The notes: generated from the letters alone by a model not told the origin. A stretch of DNA of 64,000 nt from Psychrobacter immobilis (GCF_904846225.1 NZ_CAJGZJ010000001.1:186001-250000); one strand, 5' to 3'. Positions 10,005 through 19,653 are shown, counted from the stretch's first letter. Numbers and translations: made by a program.

Positions 10005-11003
10005 TCAGCTTGACCAACCATTGATGTCATAATCTTGCATATTGGGATAACGAGTCAATAATCCGCTGCGTGATGACACATTAAAATAACATTGCCCATC
10101 AGCAGCCACTTGTATGTCCCAGCCCAAATGATAAGCGGCAACAATAATATGTCCTGCAAAAACCCGCATTTGACGATACGCATGACGCTGTGATGGTTCA
10201 AGACCAATCTGACTGAGTAAATAGCTGCGTACATGCTGACAAATTTGCACTGCGCTATAGCGTTGATTGATACTTTTACGCGTATGACAATGTTTTAAAG
10301 CATGAACTGCGACGCTACACGCCATAATATCCGTAGCCAAACTGCCCTCGCCTGTCTCAAACTGCTGCGGCTGTAAAACCACTTGCCAGTCCTCAGCATA
10401 CAGACTATTAAGCAGCTCATCCGGATTATAGCGTTTGGTCAACGCGTGCAAAGAGGCATTGGTCTTTTTAGTAAACTTGCTAGCACTGTTGACCGCCTCT
10501 ACCGGACTATCAATAAAGGTAAAGCCATAACGATGCAGTTTGGGATAAGCACGAATCGCCCGTTGTATGTCCGACATATCCAACAAATTCAGGTCACTCA
10601 ACGACGATATTAATAATTGCTCGCTGTGATTTTGATAAAAACTGTCTGGCAAATCGATGAGCTGTGCCGCTTTTAATAATGACAAATGCTCGGCCAAAGG
10701 CTCTGAAGCAATCAGCGCCCATTTTGACAAGCTGGCCTCAATGGGCTGATAAAACCGCACCGACTGACCATAAAGCCGACGCAATTGGCTATTTGGCGGT
10801 CGCTTTGGTTCTGGAATATCCGTCAAAGGCCTAGCTGGGTCTATTAGCGACTGATTGGGATCGAAATTAGGATGTACAATCGCAGGTTGATTATTATCGG
10901 GTGAAATAGACGACTGCTTACTGTTGCCTTCTATAAGCTTACCGCCTACTTCTGTAAAGCCAGCACTGGGTAAGCGATTGTCAGAAGTAGAAGGCTGGGT
11001 CAT
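10005..11003 (-). CDS. Unrecognised 332-aa protein
   Basis: I do not recognise this protein. There is no signal peptide or membrane helix, so it is probably cytoplasmic. The first 85 residues are hydrophilic and proline- and asparagine-rich, probably disordered. The rest looks like a mainly helical globular domain, with patches such as DLPDSFYQNHSEQLLISSLSDL and, near the end, AYHLGWDIQVAADGQCYF. Codon use resembles its neighbours. It lies 61 bases upstream of pyrE's start region on the same strand and could be co-transcribed with pyrE, but the context gives no functional hint. Confidence 0.8.
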   Translation of the reverse strand: MTQPSTSDNRLPSAGFTEVGGKLIEGNSKQSSISPDNNQPAIVHPNFDPNQSLIDPARPLTDIPEPKRPPNSQLRRLYGQSVRFYQPIEASLSKWALIASEPLAEHLSLLKAAQLIDLPDSFYQNHSEQLLISSLSDLNLLDMSDIQRAIRAYPKLHRYGFTFIDSPVEAVNSASKFTKKTNASLHALTKRYNPDELLNSLYAEDWQVVLQPQQFETGEGSLATDIMACSVAVHALKHCHTRKSINQRYSAVQICQHVRSYLLSQIGLEPSQRHAYRQMRVFAGHIIVAAYHLGWDIQVAADGQCYFNVSSRSGLLTRYPNMQDYDINGWSS

Positions 11004-11063
11004 GAAATCTCCGTAAGCTATCAGATATAAAAAATTAAATCGAGCAATTATACTAGTTACAAT

Positions 11064-11906
11064 TTAGGCTTGATGGCGCAAAATATCAGTGTAACCTAAT
11101 TGCCAATCAGGATAATCCAGCCAAGCTAATGGAATGTTGCTGTGTAAGCGCTTTCCTGTCACTTCTGTTTTTTCGTTATCAATAGCAGGAGGATTTTCAC
11201 CAACCTGCTTACTGAGCCATGTAGTCAGCTCAAACGTCGTTACTGGCAGATAATCAGTAGCCAGATACATAGGTTTTGGTGCATCGCAGGTCAGTACGTT
11301 GGCAATAATATTGACCAAATCACGATCCATAATACGATTACTCCAATGCTCGGCTGCTACTGGCTCTTTGTCTGGCTCTTGGACTTTACGCAGACGCATG
11401 AGGCGCTCGCGTCCATAAATTCCGCTGGGACGAATAATAACGGCTCTGTCACCAAGACCATGTTGCAATGCTTGTTCTGCTTGTAGTATGACTTTTGACG
11501 CGTCGCGCTCAGGTGTCATAGGCACGGTATTTTCATCAATCCATTCGCCATTATCTTGCCCATAAACCCCTGTTGAGGAAATAAAAACAACGCGCTCAAG
11601 ATTGGTTAATTTAGCGGCAAATGCTGCAAAATGCTGATTAATGGCCAAATAACTATGGTTATAACCGCTGGTCGAATACTCATCAGGAGTCACAATAATC
11701 GCAATATGCGTAAAGTCTTGCAGTTGAGCAGCGGTCAGTGTCAACGCATCGGCTTGCATAAAAGTCGCTTGATCATCCAAAGCATAATCATGGCGCGCGC
11801 CACGTGCCAGCCCTGTGACGTTCCAACCATCCTGTGCCAGCTTATTCGTCACTGGTAAACCGATATCACCTTGTCCAATAATCAGGAAATTTTGAGTACT
11901 CATCAT
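11064..11906 (-). CDS. YeeZ-like NAD(P)-dependent epimerase/SDR protein
   Basis: This 280-aa extended short-chain-dehydrogenase-type protein has an N-terminal Rossmann loop, FLIIGQGDIGLPVTNKL (GxGxxG variant), and the strand VVFISSTGVYGQDNGEWIDE, which is typical of the NAD-dependent epimerase/dehydratase family and closest in my memory to YeeZ. The usual active-site YxxxK is not evident (the region reads ERDASKVILQAEQ), as in YeeZ-type members, so catalysis is uncertain. AAGGA stands five bases before the ATG pair. It probably follows the DUF4105 gene in one transcript. Confidence 0.85.
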   Translation of the reverse strand: MMSTQNFLIIGQGDIGLPVTNKLAQDGWNVTGLARGARHDYALDDQATFMQADALTLTAAQLQDFTHIAIIVTPDEYSTSGYNHSYLAINQHFAAFAAKLTNLERVVFISSTGVYGQDNGEWIDENTVPMTPERDASKVILQAEQALQHGLGDRAVIIRPSGIYGRERLMRLRKVQEPDKEPVAAEHWSNRIMDRDLVNIIANVLTCDAPKPMYLATDYLPVTTFELTTWLSKQVGENPPAIDNEKTEVTGKRLHSNIPLAWLDYPDWQLGYTDILRHQA

Positions 11907-11974
11907 CTATCCTTATCTTTACCAAACGTCCAAAAGCTAAATGCCGAAAAGCTAAATATCTGAAAGCTAAATTG

Positions 11975-14143
11975 TTAGAAGTATCGTCTATAAGATAGCT
12001 GTACATCGTCATTGGCATCAACGCGTTCTTGCCAGTCATAATTGGCATTAATCCGCAATGCTTGTTTTTTGTCAATATCGTACTGCAAGCCTACAGTCGA
12101 TATCGGTTGCCAATAATGACCACGTACATCAGGCTCATCGCTGCTGCCATGATACCAATATGGCAGTTGCAATTCAGCCTGCGCGCGTAACTGATTGTTA
12201 ATCTGGTAACGACAGCCTACATTTACCCCAGCACCTACGCGAAAGCCATTATTAAGACCTCGTCCACCTTGCGTCGTTCCTGATAGTAATGTGTAGCATA
12301 GCTGGGGCGGCATCTCACCTGCGTTAGCTTTCGGTGTGCCAAATGCCCACGACCAGCCACTCTCGTAACCCAGACTGCCCACTAGATGATCAGTCCCATC
12401 TCGTTGCGAGCCATCATTAACGCGCGTTGCCTCTATCGTCGCGCCCCACGTTTTGCCTTTTTTGGCAGAATTGACGGGATTAAAAGAGCGTCCACGCACC
12501 AAAGTAAGATTCTGCAAGACCACACTTTTTGGCTGGTGATTACGGTTACCACTGCCGTTGTTGTCCTCTTTGTCATATAGACGCAAGGTTGCAGCGGCAC
12601 CTTCTAAGTTAAAGAACTGCGCAAAACCTGATGGGCGATCAAGCGTATCATGAAAGCCTGCACGTAGCCCGAGGTCGACATAATTATCATCGCCGCGTTG
12701 TCCAATACCAATTTGAGCCATTTGTAATGGATGTCTATCTATCGGATTATTGTCCGACACCGCAATACGACGCTGAAGTAAGGTCTGACTATCACTTGAC
12801 ATACTCGACACAGGATTGAGCTGTGCAGACTTAATGTCATTAAAAGTCTGTTTTGTACTATTGTGATAACCGAGTTGCTCACGCTGCTGTTTAACCTTAT
12901 TGAGCTGGGCTTGGCGTAAGGTACTATCAGCAGGCGTATAATTGGTACTGGCGAGTAGATTCTCACTATTGAGTAACCTTACGACGTCTGATGGAATAAC
13001 GACATAAGGCAGCTGACTCAATAGATGTTGCTGCGGGCGTACCACATCAATCAAACGTAAAATCTCGGAGGCACAATTATCAGTGGCAAAATAATAGGGC
13101 ATTTTTAAATCTTTGGTTTCCCAAACGTGCAGCATGATTTGTTGCACCTCACTGGGTGTCAAATCCAGCTGATATGTCCATGCATCACGTTCGTCGTCTT
13201 GTAGATAGGTAGCGAGCTTTTCTGGATAAGGATCAATCTCTATCGCATTATCATAGCTGCCAATCATAGATTTTACCGCATATACTGGGAAGCTATCCGC
13301 TGGATTACCGTCCACCGTATAATTGAGCGCATAAGCATGATGAATTTGGCTTGGATCGGCTACGCTTGCTTTTGAGTCAATACGCAATAAAGTATGAGCA
13401 AAGGCAGAGGTAGGATTGTCTAAATACTCTTGCGCAAACATAATCGATAGCTGCTCTGGTGCAATCTTCTCAATCCACTCATCAAGCTCAGGACAGTCAG
13501 CTTGCAGATCTGTCGCATCAATATTTAAAGTCTCACTCAACCATCGAACGCGCGCGGGAAAGCGGCACAGTACCGAGGTGCTATCACGCGTTTTCGCCGT
13601 ATTATCTTTAACCGTCATAGTCATTTCGTTAACGAGTGCGACCAATGTCATATCAAGCTCTGCGCCTGAATCTCGCTGACCATTCTTACTCAAAAAAAAG
13701 CTGGGATCCTCAACGACGCTGACGTTTTTATTTTTACCCAATAAACCTTTTTTATCATCCAAAAAATACAATAGACGTCGCCATGTTGTATGCTGGGCGA
13801 GATTTTTTGTTTTGACCTGTTCGCGCCAGTTGGCTAATAATGCCTCCGACTTACTGTTTTGTATGGATTGAACGTTTTCTGACCCTTGAATATCTGTTTT
13901 GACACTATTAATATCTGTTTTGACACTATTATTGTATGGCGCGGTACTAGCAGCCTCATCTATCTCAGTATTTTGTGGCGACGATGCTAACTCCCCTGTT
14001 GCCACTACTGATAGCGGTGTTGGTAACAAAGCCTGCGCTTGGCTAGAGAGTAGCAAGCCTGCAATAGCGAGTGGCAAACAGGCTCGCTGACTAATGGTGG
14101 TTAGGGTACAATCGTCAGACGGAGAAATAGACTTTATAGACAT
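11975..14143 (-). CDS. DUF4105 (Lnb-type periplasmic domain) protein with C-terminal barrel-like region
   Basis: This large exported protein has about 722 aa from the ATG preceded by GAGGTG; an upstream ATG at 14173 is less likely. An N-terminal signal peptide ends around SQAQALLP. After a low-complexity region with a repeated VKTDI unit comes the DUF4105 core, with SAFAHTLLRID and the conserved FATDNCASEILRL, whose His and Cys resemble the NlpC/P60-like catalytic pair of this superfamily. The C-terminal 250 residues alternate polar and hydrophobic residues and end in YRRYF, with a terminal aromatic, as in outer-membrane beta-barrels. Lnb enzymes of this family acylate lipoprotein N-termini; whether this one does is unknown. 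Confidence 0.82.
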   Translation of the reverse strand: MSIKSISPSDDCTLTTISQRACLPLAIAGLLLSSQAQALLPTPLSVVATGELASSPQNTEIDEAASTAPYNNSVKTDINSVKTDIQGSENVQSIQNSKSEALLANWREQVKTKNLAQHTTWRRLLYFLDDKKGLLGKNKNVSVVEDPSFFLSKNGQRDSGAELDMTLVALVNEMTMTVKDNTAKTRDSTSVLCRFPARVRWLSETLNIDATDLQADCPELDEWIEKIAPEQLSIMFAQEYLDNPTSAFAHTLLRIDSKASVADPSQIHHAYALNYTVDGNPADSFPVYAVKSMIGSYDNAIEIDPYPEKLATYLQDDERDAWTYQLDLTPSEVQQIMLHVWETKDLKMPYYFATDNCASEILRLIDVVRPQQHLLSQLPYVVIPSDVVRLLNSENLLASTNYTPADSTLRQAQLNKVKQQREQLGYHNSTKQTFNDIKSAQLNPVSSMSSDSQTLLQRRIAVSDNNPIDRHPLQMAQIGIGQRGDDNYVDLGLRAGFHDTLDRPSGFAQFFNLEGAAATLRLYDKEDNNGSGNRNHQPKSVVLQNLTLVRGRSFNPVNSAKKGKTWGATIEATRVNDGSQRDGTDHLVGSLGYESGWSWAFGTPKANAGEMPPQLCYTLLSGTTQGGRGLNNGFRVGAGVNVGCRYQINNQLRAQAELQLPYWYHGSSDEPDVRGHYWQPISTVGLQYDIDKKQALRINANYDWQERVDANDDVQLSYRRYF

Positions 14144-14337
14144 GGCGGTTACACCTCGCACGTTATGGTTCATACGCTGATTGCGCTATGATGGGCTGAT
14201 GAATAGTGTCTGCTGGATCGTCAACTTACATACTCTAAAAAATATTTATTATTGCTTTATAAAAAGCTATCAAATACAGGCGTTAGCTGCATCTTTGTTA
14301 ATATCAAACACGCCCTAACTGGTTAAAAGAGAATATT

Positions 14338-14928
14338 ATGGCTACAACATCACCAATGACCATTAGCGCTGGCCGATTATCAACGGCGACATGGCTTACG
14401 TCACCGAACAGCAATATGCGACCGGCAGACACCAGCATTGACACTATTGTTATTCATAATATCAGCTTACCACCCAATGAATTCGGCGCGTGCGATACCG
14501 ATGGTGTTCACTATGTAAAGGCATTATTTACCAATCAATTGGACTGGAGTGCCCATCCTTACTTTGAGACTATTAAAGGGGCAGAAGTATCAGCGCACCT
14601 TTTTATCGAACGTGATGGAGCAATCACTCAGTTTGTAAACTTCGACGAACGCGCGTGGCACGCAGGTAGATCAAGCTATCTTGGCCGACCTGAATGTAAT
14701 GATTATAGCATTGGCATTGAGCTTGAAGGGTCAGATTTTTTGTCCTTTACCGCTGTACAATATGAGACGCTTGCGCAAGTTATTACCGCTATATATGAAG
14801 CTTATCCTAAAACGCGGCGGCATCTGACTGGACATAGTGATATCGCGCCGGGACGCAAAACGGACCCCGGTGATTATTTTGAATGGGTCACGTTGCGTGA
14901 AATGGTCGCCAAAAACCTTGAGAATTAA
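14338..14928 (+). CDS. ampD: 1,6-anhydro-N-acetylmuramyl-L-alanine amidase AmpD
   Basis: AmpD is the cytosolic zinc amidase that removes the peptide from anhydro-muropeptides during cell-wall recycling. Its loss derepresses ampC in some bacteria. The 196-aa protein has zinc ligands His40 (IVIHNISLPP), His166 and Asp176 (TGHSDIAPGRKTDPG), plus the family segment AEVSAHLFIERDG and the QFVNFDERAWHAGRSSY strand. All catalytic residues seem present. It is divergent from the DUF4105 gene and upstream of murJ, so it lies within a peptidoglycan-related neighbourhood. Confidence 0.96.
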   Translation: MATTSPMTISAGRLSTATWLTSPNSNMRPADTSIDTIVIHNISLPPNEFGACDTDGVHYVKALFTNQLDWSAHPYFETIKGAEVSAHLFIERDGAITQFVNFDERAWHAGRSSYLGRPECNDYSIGIELEGSDFLSFTAVQYETLAQVITAIYEAYPKTRRHLTGHSDIAPGRKTDPGDYFEWVTLREMVAKNLEN

Positions 14929-15064
14929 CGCTGACTAACCATACCTATCATTTCCACATCCAATCCATTTATCTCCGCTATGAAAGTGCTATAATTTGCC
15001 AGTTTTTTTTCACCAGCAAATAAGCACACAACCATCAGTCAACAATTTAGCATAATAGGTTCTC

Positions 15065-16615
15065 ATGGCAAAAAGTCGGTTATTTCGTTCAACCATGGTG
15101 GTCAGCAGTATGACCATGCTGTCTCGTATTTTGGGTTTGGTACGCGATGTCGTATTGTTAGGTGTTTTTGGTGCTGGTGGTCTGATGGATGCCTTTTTGG
15201 TGGCCTTTAAGATACCCAACTTTTTACGGCGTTTGTTTGCAGAAGGCGCCTTTAGCCAAGCTTTCGTGCCAGTACTGTCTGAATATAAAGAAAAATATAG
15301 CTTACAGCAGGTTCAGATTTTAGTCAGTCGCACCTCAGGCGCATTATTACTGATTTTGTCCATGCTCACCGTGGTTGTCATTTTGATGGCACCGTGGGTG
15401 GTGACGTTGTTTGCGCCAGGGTTTGCGGACCAACCTGGTAAATTCGCGATTACCGCTGAATTACTACGTCTGACCTTTCCATACTTATTATTTATTTCCA
15501 TGACCGCTTTTGCTAGCGGTATCTTGCAAAGCTACGGACGTTTTGCCGCTCCAGCCTTTGCTCCCGTGTTGTTAAACTTATGTATGATTGGTGGCGCGCT
15601 GATTTTTGCGCCGATGTTTGATACACCAATCATGGCGCTCGGTTATGCGGTTGCCATTGCAGGCGTGCTGCAGCTCTTATTACAACTGCCGCAGCTATGG
15701 CAACAAAAACTGCTGGTCGCGCCAAAACTCGACTTTCAGCACGAAGGCGTTCGCCGCATTTTAAAACTCATGCTTCCTGCTATTTTTGGCGTCTCTGTCA
15801 CTCAGATTAATTTATTATTAAACACGATTTTTGCCTCATTGATGATTGGTGGCTCGGTGTCTTGGCTATATGCCGCAGAGCGTATGAGCGAGTTACCATT
15901 AGGATTGATTGGCGTGGCAATCGGCACCGTTATTTTGCCAAGCTTATCGAAAAGCGAAGCGCAAAAAGACGATGTCAACTTTAAAAAGACCATTGATTGG
16001 GCCGCGCGCTTAATTATCTTAGTGGGTGTTCCTTCATCAGCTGCATTATTTATACTGGCAGACGTGCTGATGCAAGCGCTATTTTTGCGCGGTGAATTTA
16101 CCCTACGCGATGCGCAAATGAGCTCGCTGGCGTTACGCAGTATGGCTGGTGGCATCTTGGGGTTTATGCTCATTAAAATCTTTGCACCAGCGTTTTTTGC
16201 GCGTCAAGACACCAGAACCCCTGTAAAAATTGGTATTGCTTCCGTCTTTGCCAATATGATTTTTAGTGTCATTTTTATCGGTATATTTTACTTTTTAAAA
16301 ATACCACTGCATGGCGGCTTGGCGTTGGCGACCACAGGGGCGGCCTTTGTGAACGCAGGCTTGTTATATTATTTCTTGCACAAACGTGACATCTTCCGCT
16401 TTGGTAGCCATTGGAAAAAGTTATTTACCCAATTTGCGATTGCGACGAGTGCTATGATTGGTGTGCTTTATATCATGCTGCCCTACTTCCCAGCTGACGA
16501 TGCTCAGTGGCGACGTATAGCCGCTCTGCTTATCATGTGTGCGGTAGGCGCATTGGTTTATGGCGTCGTATTACTAGCAACTGGCTTTCGTCCACGCCAG
16601 CTCAAGCATGGGTAA
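15065..16615 (+). CDS. murJ: Lipid II flippase MurJ
   Basis: MurJ is the MOP-superfamily inner-membrane protein that moves lipid II to the periplasmic face. The 516-aa protein has about 14 hydrophobic segments. Visible hallmarks are the N-terminal SMTMLSRILGLVRDVVL, the segment FKIPNFLRRLFAEGAFSQAFVPV with essential arginines, and later AERMSELPLGLIGVAIGTVILP. It starts 136 bases after ampD. Confidence 0.97.
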   Translation: MAKSRLFRSTMVVSSMTMLSRILGLVRDVVLLGVFGAGGLMDAFLVAFKIPNFLRRLFAEGAFSQAFVPVLSEYKEKYSLQQVQILVSRTSGALLLILSMLTVVVILMAPWVVTLFAPGFADQPGKFAITAELLRLTFPYLLFISMTAFASGILQSYGRFAAPAFAPVLLNLCMIGGALIFAPMFDTPIMALGYAVAIAGVLQLLLQLPQLWQQKLLVAPKLDFQHEGVRRILKLMLPAIFGVSVTQINLLLNTIFASLMIGGSVSWLYAAERMSELPLGLIGVAIGTVILPSLSKSEAQKDDVNFKKTIDWAARLIILVGVPSSAALFILADVLMQALFLRGEFTLRDAQMSSLALRSMAGGILGFMLIKIFAPAFFARQDTRTPVKIGIASVFANMIFSVIFIGIFYFLKIPLHGGLALATTGAAFVNAGLLYYFLHKRDIFRFGSHWKKLFTQFAIATSAMIGVLYIMLPYFPADDAQWRRIAALLIMCAVGALVYGVVLLATGFRPRQLKHG

Positions 16616-16736
16616 AACCGTTAGAGAAGGCTTGGCTTACGAAACCAAAACAAGCTTGGTATGAGAATTGACAACTTATGACGCCAATCATTGTCATAAT
16701 TGTTGATTAATAAATAACGACATTTTGAGGTTCTAT

Positions 16737-17336
16737 ATGACAATCAAGCCGCTCACATTACAGCGCTTACCAATGATATTTGCCACTGGTCTTTTAAGCA
16801 CAGGATTACTTTTAAGTGGTTGTAGCAATAATGATAAGGTAGAAGCAGATAGCGCCAACACAGCCAGCGATACTGAAGAGACGGCAGCGGTTGATACCAA
16901 TAACTCTGCTGCGGATGCACCAATAGTAGATGGCGCTCAAGATGACAATGCGATGGCGACTGATGGTGTCAGTCCAATGGCGAACCCTGATAAACAAGAC
17001 TCTAGCAAGCAAAAAAGCCTCGTCACTAATCCAACTCAATCTGGTACGCCAGAAGATACGGTCAAGCAAGCATTAGATAGCTTATATCAAGGTGACGTAA
17101 AAAAATCAGCCGGATACTACAAAGTAGATATGGCAAACTTTGAGCAAGAGCTTGCCAAGACCCAATCAGCATTTGCGCAAACCGTGGATGGTGTCACTAT
17201 CACTGATACCAAATATAATGAGGATAAAACCCATGCGACTATCACAGGCGAGCTGATGTTAAAAGGACAAAGTAAGCCTGCACCTTTGACTTACGAGCTT
17301 CAAAAGATAGCAGGCCAATGGAAAATTTTAGGTTAA
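16737..17336 (+). CDS. Predicted lipoprotein with C-terminal DUF4878-like domain
   Basis: The ATG with GAGG seven bases upstream is chosen; a TTG 12 bases earlier is in frame. The 199-aa protein has a lipoprotein signal with lipobox LLLSGC, followed by an acidic, Asp/Ala/Thr-rich linker of about 75 residues. The C-terminal part has the pattern PEDTVKQALDSLYQGDVKKSAGYYK...GQWKILG, resembling small NTF2-like DUF4878 domains. Function is unknown. Its stop codon overlaps that of the converging GNAT gene in the palindrome TTAA. Confidence 0.8.
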   Translation: MTIKPLTLQRLPMIFATGLLSTGLLLSGCSNNDKVEADSANTASDTEETAAVDTNNSAADAPIVDGAQDDNAMATDGVSPMANPDKQDSSKQKSLVTNPTQSGTPEDTVKQALDSLYQGDVKKSAGYYKVDMANFEQELAKTQSAFAQTVDGVTITDTKYNEDKTHATITGELMLKGQSKPAPLTYELQKIAGQWKILG

Positions 17337-17986
17337 GACCGCTCATTGTTATTCTGTGAAATCGATTTATCTACTAGCACGTTGTTTAATGTCACATTAT
17401 CAGACGTGACCGCCTTACCAAGCATGACCACATCGGCGATAAAACCTTGCATATCACAAACCTTTGGCATATATCCCCATTGCTCAAAACCAAGCTTACG
17501 AAATAACCCTAAGCTTGGCTGATTGTGAGCGAAGATAAGCGCAACCACATTATAAATCCCCAGACTTGGCGCTTGCGTGAGCATCCAGCGTGTCAATAAG
17601 CTACCCAGCCCTTGACCATGGTAATCTTTATGCAGGTAAATACTGATCTCAGTGCTGATGTGATACGCCATACGTGCATAAAGATCACTAAAACTGCCCC
17701 ATGCTACTATGGGCGCGGATTCTATATTTTTAATATCTTTTATCACTGCTTTAACAATATAAATAGGACGCGTTGGACTGTTTAAATGCTCATCAAACCA
17801 ATCTGCCCGTTCTTCACAAGTGACTGGAACGAGGTTGGCAGTTGCTTGCTTACCTGCAATGCTTTGGTTGTAAATGGCCAAGATTTCTGGCAAATCATCT
17901 TTATCTGCACGCTGAACCATAAATTGGTCGTTTAGCATGTCTACTGACAATCGGAGTGATGAGGCATTTGTGGCAACATCGGACAT
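17333..17986 (-). CDS. GNAT-family N-acetyltransferase, phosphinothricin-acetyltransferase-like
   Basis: This 217-aa protein has a GNAT fold similar to the Pat/MnaT (YncA) group that acetylates small amino-acid-like substrates. The start of the fold is VQRADKDDLPEILAIYNQSI, followed by the acceptor-side ICEERADWFDEH-type segment, the strand TEISIYLHKDYHGQGLGSLL with the acetyl-CoA loop, and FRKLGFEQWGYMPKV near the end. A hydrophilic N-terminal extension of about 20 residues and a 15-residue tail are extra. The substrate is unknown. Confidence 0.88.
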   Translation of the reverse strand: MSDVATNASSLRLSVDMLNDQFMVQRADKDDLPEILAIYNQSIAGKQATANLVPVTCEERADWFDEHLNSPTRPIYIVKAVIKDIKNIESAPIVAWGSFSDLYARMAYHISTEISIYLHKDYHGQGLGSLLTRWMLTQAPSLGIYNVVALIFAHNQPSLGLFRKLGFEQWGYMPKVCDMQGFIADVVMLGKAVTSDNVTLNNVLVDKSISQNNNERS

Positions 17987-18291
17987 AGAACCTCCAGAGG
18001 CGATGGTGATTGTGATTGTGACAATAGTGGGAGTGGCATAATTAATAAAAATATAATCTGTGCTGTCAGCTTTTCATCATCACTAAAACAAAATGAGCAC
18101 AAGTATCCGCATCATTTTGAGAAAGCGAGACTTTAAGACAACGAGACGGACAGCATCATACTTGTCTGATAAGCAGACTATAGGATGTTAGTATGGTCAT
18201 TTTACTTTATAATGGCTGCTTTTAGACACATCGATTTTTAGGGCGTGTTTTTTCTTTTTTATCTGGTCTTATCTATCATAGCTGAAAATTT
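17987..18291 (+). other. Region upstream of ribF
   Basis: 305 bases between divergently oriented genes have no ORF. A TATAAT sits at about 18208 without an obvious -35 partner. No FMN riboswitch signature is recognisable, and ribF would be an unusual target for one. Confidence 0.4.
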
Positions 18292-19338
18292 ATGAACACC
18301 TATTTTCTTGAGCAACTGATGGCGTCGCCAAGTGCTTTGCCTGCAAATATCAGCCCAGTAGAGTTAGCGCCCTGCGTGCTCACTATTGGCAATTTCGATG
18401 GCGTCCATCTTGGCCATCAAGCAATGTTAACTCAAGTCCGTGATATTGCGCACGCACAAAATCTTGGCTCAGCAGTCATGATATTTGAGCCGCAACCTCG
18501 TGAGTTTTTTGCGCCAGAAACAGCGCCTGCTCGCCTCACCAATCTCGCAGAAAAGCAAGCATTGCTAGCAGAATTTGGCGTGGAGACATTGATTGTAGCG
18601 GGATTTGATACTGAATTTCGCTCGCTATCCGCCCAAGCATTTGCAGATATTTTGGCCATGCGTTTGAACGTTAAAGCATTGGTGCTGGGTGATGATTTTC
18701 GCTTCGGTCATGATCGGACAGGCGATAGTCAGTTTTTACGTAATTATGGCTTAGATGTGACCAATCTGCATACCGTCACAGATACCAGCGACAAAGCCGC
18801 CCGTATTAGCTCAACGCGCATTCGTGATTTATTGTTAGCGGGTGATATTGAGGCTGCCAGGACGCTACTTGGGCGCGATTATACGATGACAGGATTGGTC
18901 GTTGATGGGGATAAAATTGGTCGTACGCTGGACTTCCCTACTGCCAATATAGACTTGGACCGCATAAAGCCTACCCTCCACGGTATCTTTGCAGTAGATG
19001 TCGTCAGCCTTGATGACCAAGGTCAAGTAATTCCTAATGGCTTATTGGTAAATGCAACCACTGGCAAAACAGGCATTGCAGGGTTACGTGCCGATAGCTT
19101 ATTTGGTACGGCCAATATCGGTACTAGACCCTCTGTTGACAAAGGGCATAACTGGCGCTTAGAAGTACACTTTCCAGCGTTACACGCAGATTTATATGGA
19201 TTGACTTTACAGGTACGCTTTTTACATTATTTGCATGGCGAACGACATTATGACGGCTTAGAAGCCCTAAAAGCAGGCATCCATCAAGATGTCGCAGATT
19301 TGATTGAATGGCGATCAACACAAAAAACGAGCGAGTGA
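18292..19338 (+). CDS. ribF: Bifunctional riboflavin kinase/FAD synthetase
   Basis: RibF phosphorylates riboflavin to FMN and adenylates FMN to FAD. The 348-aa protein has the N-terminal nucleotidyltransferase motif LTIGNFDGVHLGHQAM (HxGH intact) and the segment FGHDRTGD, followed by ISSTRIRDLL. The C-terminal flavokinase domain has the GRTLDFPTANI motif and HLYG-like ADLYGLTLQVRFL. In many relatives ribF is followed by ileS and lspA; here it is followed by a bidirectional terminator, so that linkage is broken. Confidence 0.97.
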   Translation: MNTYFLEQLMASPSALPANISPVELAPCVLTIGNFDGVHLGHQAMLTQVRDIAHAQNLGSAVMIFEPQPREFFAPETAPARLTNLAEKQALLAEFGVETLIVAGFDTEFRSLSAQAFADILAMRLNVKALVLGDDFRFGHDRTGDSQFLRNYGLDVTNLHTVTDTSDKAARISSTRIRDLLLAGDIEAARTLLGRDYTMTGLVVDGDKIGRTLDFPTANIDLDRIKPTLHGIFAVDVVSLDDQGQVIPNGLLVNATTGKTGIAGLRADSLFGTANIGTRPSVDKGHNWRLEVHFPALHADLYGLTLQVRFLHYLHGERHYDGLEALKAGIHQDVADLIEWRSTQKTSE

Positions 19339-19357
19339 ACACATATCATTGTTAGCG

Positions 19358-19394
19358 AAAAAACCCACAAACAGTCATGTTTGTGGGTTTTTTA
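19358..19394. terminator. Bidirectional terminator ribF / DUF2789 gene
   Basis: The hairpin AACCCACAAACA...TGTTTGTGGGTT is flanked by A and T runs, so it can end transcription of ribF (+) and of the small gene on the minus strand. Confidence 0.9.
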
Positions 19395-19413
19395 ATGAAT
19401 ACTAATTTTGTAT

Positions 19414-19653
19414 TTAAGCGTCTGGATGCATGCGTACATTTAACTCATCAATCGTCTCTACCCATGCCGCATCTTTGTCCCATTCTTCTTGCAAGAAAGC
19501 CCGTTGATTGTCATTCCAAATATCAGATTCGGTTAATTTTTCTTCTTTTGCTAATGGGTTTTTTTCGATAAAACTGTCAATCGCTTCGTCAGAGCTGTCC
19601 AGTCCCAACTGTGCGAATAATTCAGTCATACTATATTCAGGTTCACCCAACAT
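19414..19653 (-). CDS. DUF2789 small protein
   Basis: This 79-aa acidic soluble protein matches the DUF2789 pattern: the opening MTELFAQLGLDSSDEAIDSFI, the central LTESDIWNDNQRAFLQEEW and the end ETIDELNVRM. The family is small, conserved in gammaproteobacteria, and has no established function. An AGGAG-type ribosome site precedes the start. It appears monocistronic. Confidence 0.9.
   Translation of the reverse strand: MLGEPEYSMTELFAQLGLDSSDEAIDSFIEKNPLAKEEKLTESDIWNDNQRAFLQEEWDKDAAWVETIDELNVRMHPDA

Noticed and set aside
14284..14325. Family-3 element end (ACACGCCCTAA) upstream of ampD
   Set aside because: Only about ten bases match and no partner end or interior is present.
15802..16173. 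123-aa open frame on the minus strand
   Set aside because: Antisense to murJ and without family features.
17987..18291. FMN riboswitch upstream of ribF
   Set aside because: The conserved RFN element words are absent.
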